From CAZWHE01 sp964633825 (GTDB lineage: Bacteria > Planctomycetota > B15-G4 > CAYZWU01), in NCBI GenBank assembly GCA_964633825.1, contig CAZWHE010000064.1, forward strand, positions 1 to 20,226: a stretch of DNA of 20,226 nucleotides. The letters run 5' to 3'. Numbering within the stretch: position 1 is the stretch's first letter; each line of letters opens with the position of its first letter. Both the position numbers and the translations under genes were made by a program. The notes below the pieces were generated by a model that was given only the letters and a program-made list of their open reading frames with translations, made no database searches and had not been told where the DNA came from. Positions 1-4,827 of this stretch are shown piece after piece.

Positions 1-24
1 CCACATGAAACACAACCTGGGATG

Positions 25-60
25 GCGCCGCTTCATGCGCCGCTTCATGCGCCGCGGCTT
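25..60. repeat. 12-bp tandem repeat, three units
   Basis: The unit GCGCCGCTTCAT occurs twice perfectly (25-36, 37-48), followed by a degenerate third copy, GCGCCGCGGCTT (49-60). The 12-bp period equals four codons, so the array could be a coding repeat (MKRR on the minus strand) belonging to a gene that leaves the window. This is seen directly; the coding interpretation is weak. Confidence 0.7.
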
Positions 61-231
61 ACGGGCCTGCCGAAGCGAATTCAGGCTTCTTTGCAGCGCA
101 TTCAATCATGCAAAGCTTCCCAGGCGGCTGAACGAGAAAAATCTTGTGCTCGGTCAATGAGTGACAACGTGACGTCAGGGGAGAAGACTCTCACAGAAAA
201 GAAACAGACGAAGGCACGCAGTCGAGGCACG

Positions 232-275
232 CCCACGTGGGGATATATCTACTGCAATAGATGGTCCACGTGGGG
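232..275. repeat. Paired CCACGTGG palindromes flanking an inner inverted repeat
   Basis: Two CCACGTGG palindromes lie at 233-240 and 266-273, exactly 33 bp apart (about three helical turns). Between them ATCTA (247-251) and TAGAT (258-262) form another inverted repeat around a 6-nt loop, so the whole block could also extrude as one long hairpin. It could be a dimer-binding operator or a structured end of an upstream transcript. No T-tract follows, so it is not a normal intrinsic terminator. Confidence 0.5.
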
Positions 276-510
276 CGGTCTCCAGGAACAGCCCCCCCGG
301 TCCCCCGTAGGATTTTTCAAACAAGAAATCATCCGGATAGCTGAGTCATTTTTTCTCCCCCCACCCGAAACAGGGGGAGATAAAATGTTGATCGAGCTTC
401 ATGTCGGGGGTTTTGTCCCGGCCCCACGGGGGACATATTGATCGATATCCCACAAGGGGCGGGTCGGCCAGGCTTGCGCCGGTGAACACGTGTATGAGAA
501 AATCCCTCGA

Positions 511-534
511 AAGAGCTCGACGGGCCGAGCTCTT
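511..534 (+). promoter_or_regulatory. 9-bp leader hairpin upstream of the first yjbQ gene
   Basis: AAGAGCTCG (511-519) and CGAGCTCTT (526-534) form a perfect 9-bp stem with loop ACGGGC, ending 31 nt before the ATG at 566. No U-tract follows. It may be a leader structure of the yjbQ mRNA or a palindromic operator; function is unknown. Confidence 0.45.
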
Positions 535-565
535 GCTTGAAAACTGTTTCCGAACAGGGGGAGCC

Positions 566-967
566 ATGAAAAGCAGACAGATCTCGATCAAGACGAGAGG
601 CAGGACGGATTTCGTCGACATGACCGGTGAGATCGAGTCGATCGTTGCCGAAAGCGGTGTGGAAAGCGGGATCTGCACGATCTACGTGCATCACACGACA
701 GCCGGCGTCACCATCAACGAGAACGCCGATCCATCCGTTCGGAGCGACATGATCGATGTCCTCGACCGCCTCGTGCCCTGGAAGGGGGGGTACGCCCACG
801 CGGAAGGCAACAGCGCGGCCCATGTCAAGGCTTCGCTCATGGGATCGAGCGTGGCCGTTCCCATTGACGGCGGCCGCTTGGCTCTCGGAACCTGGCAGGG
901 CCTTTACTTCTGCGATTTCGACGGACCCCGAACGCGGAAAGCCACTGTCAAGATCGTGGAAGGATAG
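566..967 (+). CDS. YjbQ/UPF0047 family protein, first copy
   Basis: This 133-residue protein belongs to the YjbQ/UPF0047 family, small beta-rich cytosolic trimers often named secondary thiamine-phosphate synthase because some members weakly complement thiE mutants; the physiological role is unsettled. Family motifs are clear: HHTTAGVTINENADP around residues 43-57, the conserved histidine of GNSAAHVKAS, and the C-terminal LGTWQGLYFCDFDGPR. The ATG at 566 is chosen because GGGGGAG lies just upstream and it gives the family length. An upstream extension of the frame to 401 has no family similarity. It is followed after 21 bp by a second, diverged member, almost certainly in the same transcript. 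Family assignment is firm; the enzyme name is only a family label. Confidence 0.92.
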   Translation: MKSRQISIKTRGRTDFVDMTGEIESIVAESGVESGICTIYVHHTTAGVTINENADPSVRSDMIDVLDRLVPWKGGYAHAEGNSAAHVKASLMGSSVAVPIDGGRLALGTWQGLYFCDFDGPRTRKATVKIVEG

Positions 968-988
968 AATGAATGAAAGGAGGAGTGC

Positions 989-1405
989 GTGAAGTCACTC
1001 ACCGAATATCTCTCGTTCGAGGCGCCCACGCGGCGTGCATACATCAATATCACACCCCAGGTTGAAGAGCTGGTCGTCCGAAGCGGAGTCAGGGAAGGCC
1101 TCTGTCTCGTCAATGCCATGCACATCACGGCGAGTGTCTTCATCAACGACGACGAGTCGGGTTTGCACCGCGACTTCGAAAAATGGCTCGAGGGTCTGGC
1201 CCCGCACGAACCGGTTTCCCGGTACGATCACAACGTGGGCGAAGACAATGCCGACGCCCACCTGAAACGCACCATCATGGGCCGCGAGGTCGTCGCGGCC
1301 ATTACAAAAGGGAAGCTCGATTTCGGTACGTGGGAAAGGATCTTTTACGGCGAGTTCGACGGCCGGAGAAGAAAGAGGGTGCTCGTCAAGATCATCGGCG
1401 AGTAA
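989..1405 (+). CDS. YjbQ/UPF0047 family protein, second diverged copy
   Basis: This 138-residue YjbQ-family paralogue starts with GTG at 989, behind a strong AAAGGAGG at 977-984. It keeps the fold signatures: MHITASVFINDDESG in place of the HTTAGVTINENAD of its neighbour, the conserved histidine in NADAHLKRTIMG, and LDFGTWERIFYGEFDGRRRKR at the C-terminus. Identity to the upstream copy is modest, and the substitutions at the first histidine region suggest a different subfamily rather than a recent duplication. The two genes are 21 bp apart and presumably co-transcribed, so their products could form a hetero-oligomer or act on different substrates. That is inference. The function of the family is poorly known. 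Confidence 0.9.
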   Translation: MKSLTEYLSFEAPTRRAYINITPQVEELVVRSGVREGLCLVNAMHITASVFINDDESGLHRDFEKWLEGLAPHEPVSRYDHNVGEDNADAHLKRTIMGREVVAAITKGKLDFGTWERIFYGEFDGRRRKRVLVKIIGE

Positions 1406-1433
1406 TCCGGCTATTTCTCCCGGCGACCTTTTT

Positions 1434-2453
1434 TCACTCGTTCGGATGGATGATGACCTTGAGAGAGTCGCCGGCCTCGGCCACGAGCCGGAAAGCCTCC
1501 TGTGTCTCCGCCAGCGGGAAGCGGTGGGTGGTCATCTTTTCCGTGGGGATCCGGCCCGCCCGGATCAGTTCGACGGCCTGGGCCAGATCGGTCGGGTCTC
1601 CGGCGTAGGACATGGTGAGTGTCACGTCATTTCGCCAGAGCTCTTGGATGGGGATGGTGATGTCGCCCGTTGGAACGGCGAAGAAAAGGACCTGCCCGCC
1701 CCGCTCAACCCCGCCCAGAGCCTGATCCACGGCGGCCGGGGCTCCGGTGCAGAGGATCACCCTGTCGGCGAGGCGCCCGCCATTGGCCTGACGGACTCTC
1801 TCGGCCACGTTTTCATCGGCCGGAATCGCCGTCTCGGCACCGAGCTCCTTGGCCAGATTCAGGCGGAAGGGGTGCACGTCCGTGGCCATGATCCGGCCCG
1901 CCCCAAAGAGACGCGCCATGACGATATGGAGCGCCCCCGAGATACCGCTTCCCAGAACGAGAACGGACGAACCCGGGTCGATATCCATTTTTCTCTGGCC
2001 GCGAAGCACGCAGGCCAAAGGCTCGACAAAGGTGGCGTCATCGTAAGAAACCGAGTCAGGGAGGAGAAAGACACCGCGGTCGACGTTGATGGGGGGGATG
2101 CGGATATATTCGGCGAACCCGCCCGGATCGAAGTTCATGGTGTGCAGCGTCTCGCAGGCCGTGTGGTGTCCCGAGAGGCAGAGGTGGCACGTGTTGCAGG
2201 GCACGTGGTGCGAGACGAAAACGCGGTCGCCCTTCCGAAAGCGGTCGACTCCCTCGCCGACCTCGACGATCTCGCCCGTCATCTCGTGGCCCAGGACGAG
2301 GGGCGCCTTTTTGAGGCGGTACCATTCGAGAACGTCCGAGCCGCAGATGCCGCAGGCCAAGCTCTTGACCAGAATCTCGCCCTTCCCGATTCGGGGTTTG
2401 GGCATTTCCTCGAGCCTGACGTCGTTGTTCCTGTAATATTTGGCAACACGCAT
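1434..2453 (-). CDS. Zinc-dependent medium-chain alcohol dehydrogenase
   Basis: This 339-residue NAD(P)-dependent dehydrogenase of the medium-chain (MDR) family is closest in style to threonine, sorbitol or other polyol dehydrogenases. Catalytic zinc ligands are visible as the cysteine of CGICGSD (Cys37), the His-Glu of LGHEMTGE (56-57) and the Glu of FVEPLACV (about 144). The structural zinc site is the four-cysteine lobe CNTCHLCLSGHHTAC (about 86-100). The Rossmann motif is LGSGISGA near residue 167. ATG at 2453 is preferred over an in-frame TTG at 2465, which has no Shine-Dalgarno. It lies 39 bp behind the LsrF-like gene on the same strand, so the two probably act in one sugar or polyol pathway: oxidation or reduction by this enzyme, cleavage by the aldolase. 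The exact substrate cannot be read from the sequence. Confidence 0.93.
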   Translation of the reverse strand: MRVAKYYRNNDVRLEEMPKPRIGKGEILVKSLACGICGSDVLEWYRLKKAPLVLGHEMTGEIVEVGEGVDRFRKGDRVFVSHHVPCNTCHLCLSGHHTACETLHTMNFDPGGFAEYIRIPPINVDRGVFLLPDSVSYDDATFVEPLACVLRGQRKMDIDPGSSVLVLGSGISGALHIVMARLFGAGRIMATDVHPFRLNLAKELGAETAIPADENVAERVRQANGGRLADRVILCTGAPAAVDQALGGVERGGQVLFFAVPTGDITIPIQELWRNDVTLTMSYAGDPTDLAQAVELIRAGRIPTEKMTTHRFPLAETQEAFRLVAEAGDSLKVIIHPNE

Positions 2454-2492
2454 GATCGCCCCCAATTCGGCAAGAGCGAGCCGTCACTCGAA

Positions 2493-3290
2493 TCAAGATT
2501 CTCCGGCCACGATACTGTCGTAGAGTTTGCCGGCCTCGTCCGCGGTCGCGCCCTCGTGGACGACGGAGCGAATGCCGCGCATGGTGGCCACGGGGTGCTC
2601 GGACTGCCAGATGTTGCGCCCCATGTCCACGCCCTTGGCGCCGGCCGAGATGGCCTCGTAAGCGATCCGAAAAGCGTCATACACGGTGTTCAGCTTCGGG
2701 CCGCCGGCGATCACGAGAGGGACGGGACATGTTCCGGCCACCTTCTCGAATTCTTCGCAGTAGTAGGTCTTAACGAACTGCGCGCCCAGCTCGGAAGCGA
2801 TGCGGCAGCAGAGGGCCAGGTACTTGGCGTCTCTCTTTTCGAGCTCCTTGCCCACCGCCGTCACGGCCAGGCACGGAATCCCGTATCTCTGCCCCTTATC
2901 GACAAGCCGGGAAAAGGCAACGAGCGTCTGGTGCTGGTATTTCGCGCCCACATAGATGGAGAGGGCCATGGCTGCCACGTTCATGCGGACGGCCTCTTCC
3001 ATACAGACCGTGATGTCCTCGTGGGACAAATCGTCGCCCACGATGCTGTTGCCGCCCGATACGCGGAGGACCATGGGAAGGTCGAGGGCGGGATCGATAC
3101 AGCTCCTGAGAACGCCGCGCGACAGCATGAGGGCGTCGGCGTATTGGGTGAGCGGCTCGATCGTTTCCGCCGGTTTTTCCAGCTTGGTCACCGGTCCCAG
3201 GAAATAACCGTGGTCGATGGCGAGCATGACCGTGTGCCCGTCGCCGGGCTGTAAAATGCGGTTCAGGCGGTTTTGCATACCCCAGTCCAT
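2493..3290 (-). CDS. LsrF-like class I aldolase/thiolase
   Basis: This 265-residue (beta/alpha)8 protein belongs to the DeoC/FbaB aldolase superfamily. The closest remembered relative is E. coli LsrF, the thiolase acting on 3-hydroxy-5-phosphonooxypentane-2,4-dione in autoinducer-2 breakdown. Shared stretches include DWGMQNRLNRI at the start, MLAIDHGYFLGP, FVKTYY with the predicted Schiff-base Lys174, VPLVIAGGPKL and KGVDMGRNIWQSEHPVA. It lacks the roughly 30-residue N-terminal arm of E. coli LsrF. The ATG is preceded by AGGAGG with 8-9 nt spacing. No lsrA/B/C/D/K/R genes are nearby; the partner is a zinc dehydrogenase. The true substrate may therefore be another phosphorylated keto-sugar or an aminosugar-type compound, and family naming should stay provisional. 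Confidence 0.88.
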   Translation of the reverse strand: MDWGMQNRLNRILQPGDGHTVMLAIDHGYFLGPVTKLEKPAETIEPLTQYADALMLSRGVLRSCIDPALDLPMVLRVSGGNSIVGDDLSHEDITVCMEEAVRMNVAAMALSIYVGAKYQHQTLVAFSRLVDKGQRYGIPCLAVTAVGKELEKRDAKYLALCCRIASELGAQFVKTYYCEEFEKVAGTCPVPLVIAGGPKLNTVYDAFRIAYEAISAGAKGVDMGRNIWQSEHPVATMRGIRSVVHEGATADEAGKLYDSIVAGES

Positions 3291-3351
3291 ATTTCTTGCC
3301 TCCTCTCTGGCGAGCGAAACGGAAATTATACTTTTAAAACAGGAAGCGCTG

Positions 3352-3381
3352 ATTATAGCCTTCCCATCGGCGGCGCCTCAA
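3352..3381 (-). promoter_or_regulatory. Candidate sigma70-type promoter for the lsrF-like operon
   Basis: On the minus strand TTGAGG (3381-3376) is followed after 18 bp by a perfect TATAAT (3357-3352), predicting a start near 3345 and a 55-nt leader before the ATG at 3290. A second perfect TATAAT (3330-3325) has no good -35. The region is AT-richer than its surroundings. By-eye match only. Confidence 0.45.
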
Positions 3382-3440
3382 GGGGAATCGCCTCTTCGGT
3401 GAATTCGCATTTTTTTCGATTCAAAGAACGCATTTCAACC

Positions 3441-3446
3441 GATAAT
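3441..3446 (+). promoter_or_regulatory. Candidate -10 element for the DUF4242-like gene
   Basis: GATAAT (five of six matches to TATAAT) sits 46 bp before the ATG at 3493 in an AT-rich stretch. The -35 region 17 bp upstream is poor. The 202-bp gap between the divergent genes would then carry both promoters. Confidence 0.25.
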
Positions 3447-3492
3447 TTAAATGAAGTCCGACTTTGATTCACTGTTACGAGAGGAGAAAGCC

Positions 3493-3747
3493 ATGAAATT
3501 CGTCGTCACCATGCCTAAGTTGCCCGAGGCTGAGCTCAAGAAAGGGTGAAGCGAAGTGCTTGCCGCATCCAGAGGAAGCGGCCTGATCTTCGAACGTTCC
3601 TACCTGAACTGGGAAGAGGGATTCGGCATCTGCTGTTGGACGGCCCCCTCCAAAGAGGAGCTCGAAGCCGTTTTCAAAAAAGTAGGCACGCCATACGAAA
3701 GCATGCTCGCCGTCGAGGAGTATGCCGGAGAATCGTTGATCTCTTAG
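3493..3747 (+). CDS. DUF4242-like small protein with in-frame TGA (putative selenoprotein)
   Basis: Reading through one TGA gives an 84-residue protein. The N-terminal strand MKFVVTMPKLPEAELKKG is followed by TGA (3547-3549, residue 19), then 65 residues including FERSYLNWEEGFGICCW, APSKEELEAVF and GTPYESMLAVEEY, ending at TAG. The layout (first strand, RSY strand, C/W strand, helix, PYxS motif, final V-E strand) fits the DUF4242 family of small alpha/beta ferredoxin-like domains, some described as nickel-binding. The ATG has GAGGAG upstream. A start after the TGA (GTG 3556) would delete the first beta strand, so the full frame is favoured. A hairpin at 3562-3582 sits where a bacterial SECIS should. 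I therefore propose selenocysteine at residue 19. The alternative is a recent nonsense mutation or a sequencing error. Molecular function is unknown. Confidence 0.7.
3562..3582 (+). promoter_or_regulatory. SECIS-like hairpin after the TGA at 3547
   Basis: GCCGC (3562-3566) pairs with GCGGC (3578-3582). After one A-A mismatch, TCC (3568-3570) pairs with GGA (3574-3576), leaving triloop AGA (3571-3573). The apical loop begins 22 nt after the TGA and carries G at its second position, in line with the published bacterial SECIS pattern (short stem, loop roughly 16-37 nt downstream, G among the first two loop bases). Judged by eye, without an energy calculation. Confidence 0.55.
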
Positions 3748-3762
3748 CCTGCCCGTCAAGCA

Positions 3763-3845
3763 GGGGGACACAATTCGTATTCTTCCGTTTGCTATTTAGG
3801 TAATATATCAGCTTTGATTTCGGAAGAATACGTATTGTATCTCCC
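3763..3845. mobile_element. MITE/REP-like 83-bp inverted-repeat element
   Basis: The left arm 3763-3787 (starting GGGGGACACAATTCG) and right arm 3821-3845 (ending TACGTATTGTATCTCCC) are inverted copies: 25 aligned positions with two mismatches and one G-T pair, around a 33-bp AT-rich spacer. The GGGGACACAAT-type terminus resembles palindromes I associate with REP-associated tyrosine transposases (RAYT/Y1) in environmental genomes, but no transposase gene is present here. It fills most of the gap between the DUF4242-like stop and the next gene. A small hairpin CCTGC/GCAGG (3748-3764) abuts the left arm. A long terminator-like mRNA structure is the alternative, although there is no U-tract. Confidence 0.6.
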
Positions 3846-3874
3846 TGAGAATCCCCCAACTAAGGAGATTGCTT

Positions 3875-4660
3875 ATGCAGTGCCATGAAGTGGACTACGA
3901 GATCATCGGCGATGACATGCAGATGGTGGAGGTCGAGCTCGACCCGGGTGAAACGGTGATCGCCGAAGCGGGCGCCATGAACACCATGGAAGAAGACATC
4001 ACCTTCGAGGCCAGAATGGGGGACGGTTCCAAGGCGGACGAGGGCGTGCTCGGCAAGCTCTTCAGCGCCGGAAAGCGGATGATCACGGGCGAGTCTCTTT
4101 TCATGACGCATTTCACGAACAGCGGGGGAACGAAGAGGCACGTTTCTTTCGCATCTCCCTACCCGGGAAAGATCGTTCCCGTCGACATGGCCGAATTCGG
4201 CGGAGAGCTCATATGCCAGAAAGACGCGTTCCTCTGTTCCGCACTGGGCACGGAGATCAGCATCGCCTTTTCTAAGCGGCTCGGCGCCGGATTCTTCGGC
4301 GGAGAGGGCTTCATCCTCCAGAGGCTGCGCGGCGACGGTATGGTCTTCGTCCACGCCTGCGGCACTGTTATCCGCCGGAAGATAGAAGGAGAAAAACTCA
4401 GGGTCGATACGGGCTGTCTCGTCGCCTTCACGCCCGGCGTCGAGTACTCGATCGAACGGGCCGGAAGCCTCAAGACGATGCTCTTCGGAGGGGAAGGGCT
4501 CTTCCTGGCCACGCTCGAAGGGGAGGGAACGGTCTGGCTCCAGAGCCTCCCTTTCTCGCGCATGGCCGACTCCATTATTGCGCACGCGCCCCGGGCGGGT
4601 GGTTCGAGCAAGGGTGAAGGCTCGGTGCTGGGCAAGCTCGGCAACCTCTTCGAGAGCTGA
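3875..4660 (+). CDS. TIGR00266/AIM24 family protein
   Basis: This 261-residue protein belongs to the TIGR00266/AIM24 family (tryptophan RNA-binding attenuator-like beta fold). Its bacterial function is undefined; the yeast homologue Aim24 acts in mitochondrial inner-membrane organisation. Family features include the opening YEIIGDDMQMVEVELDPGE, AEAGAMNTME, the glycine-rich GAGFFGGEGFILQRLRGDG in the middle, and the C-terminal GGEGLFLATLEGEGTVWLQS followed by a low-complexity SSKGEGSVLGKLGNLF tail. Length is typical. ATG 3875 is chosen because AAGGAG lies 7 nt upstream; an in-frame TTG six bases earlier is less likely. No signal peptide or membrane segment is seen, so it is likely cytosolic. 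The MITE-like element lies directly upstream and a strong terminator directly downstream, making it look like a single-gene unit. Confidence 0.9.
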   Translation: MQCHEVDYEIIGDDMQMVEVELDPGETVIAEAGAMNTMEEDITFEARMGDGSKADEGVLGKLFSAGKRMITGESLFMTHFTNSGGTKRHVSFASPYPGKIVPVDMAEFGGELICQKDAFLCSALGTEISIAFSKRLGAGFFGGEGFILQRLRGDGMVFVHACGTVIRRKIEGEKLRVDTGCLVAFTPGVEYSIERAGSLKTMLFGGEGLFLATLEGEGTVWLQSLPFSRMADSIIAHAPRAGGSSKGEGSVLGKLGNLFES

Positions 4661-4686
4661 TCGAATAATTCATGGGCTGATCACTT

Positions 4687-4729
4687 CGTTGCGTTTGGAA
4701 GACCGGGAGGTCTTTCCGCAACGTTTTTT
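4687..4729 (+). terminator. Strong intrinsic terminator after the AIM24-family gene
   Basis: CGTTGCG (4687-4693) pairs with CGCAACG (4717-4723). Inside, GGAAGACC pairs with GGTCTTTCC around a GGGA loop with one bulged T, and TTTTTT (4724-4729) follows directly. It lies 27 bp after the stop codon, on the plus strand. Confidence 0.85.
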
Positions 4730-4779
4730 GTCAAACAGGGGAACCCGGCCGGGCGAATTCCATCTAATCCCTCGGATCC

Positions 4780-4797
4780 GGGGCGGTCGGCCGCCCC
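4780..4797 (+). promoter_or_regulatory. GC hairpin in the leader of the VIT-vWA gene
   Basis: GGGGCGG (4780-4786) and CCGCCCC (4791-4797) form a perfect 7-bp stem with tetraloop TCGG, ending 30 nt before the ATG and just ahead of the ribosome binding site. A TTGACA follows at 4800-4805, but it is too close to the start codon to serve this gene. A leader-stability or translational role is possible but unproven. Confidence 0.35.
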
Positions 4798-4827
4798 GCT
4801 TGACATCGAATTCGAGGAGGTTGCGCG

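Larger units (their letters stand above)
1..565. other. Gene-free left flank with repeats and palindromes
   Basis: I see no convincing gene in these 565 bases; the open frames present have compositionally odd translations with no recognisable motif. The stretch contains three 12-bp tandem units near the left edge, two CCACGTGG palindromes, G/C-run hairpins around 355-379 and 415-434, and a perfect 9-bp hairpin just upstream of the first gene. On the minus strand an Arg/Lys-rich start (MKRRMKRRHPRLCFMW, from ATG at 48) runs off the left edge. It could be the N-terminus of a gene outside the window, but it has no Shine-Dalgarno and I do not call it. Confidence 0.6.

Noticed and set aside
355..379. 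CTCCCCC/GGGGGAG hairpin as a terminator
   Set aside because: The T-run lies before the hairpin on the plus strand, so neither strand has a U-tract after the stem.
22..441. Plus-strand open frame in the left flank
   Set aside because: Starts in a tandem repeat, has no ribosome binding site and no recognisable protein features.
1446..3254. Long plus-strand open frame (602 codons) opposite the dehydrogenase and aldolase genes
   Set aside because: It spans two well-supported minus-strand genes and their intergenic gap, with low-complexity charged translation.
3493..3747. Treating the DUF4242-like gene as a simple pseudogene
   Set aside because: Only one TGA interrupts a perfect frame, start and ribosome binding site are intact, a SECIS-like hairpin follows, and a second gene in the window shows the same pattern. 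Still not excluded.
3860..4585. Minus-strand open frame opposite the AIM24-family gene
   Set aside because: Antisense shadow of a recognised gene; charged, repetitive translation with no motif.
4800..4805. TTGACA as a -35 box for the VIT-vWA gene
   Set aside because: A -10 at normal spacing would fall on the ribosome binding site and start codon.
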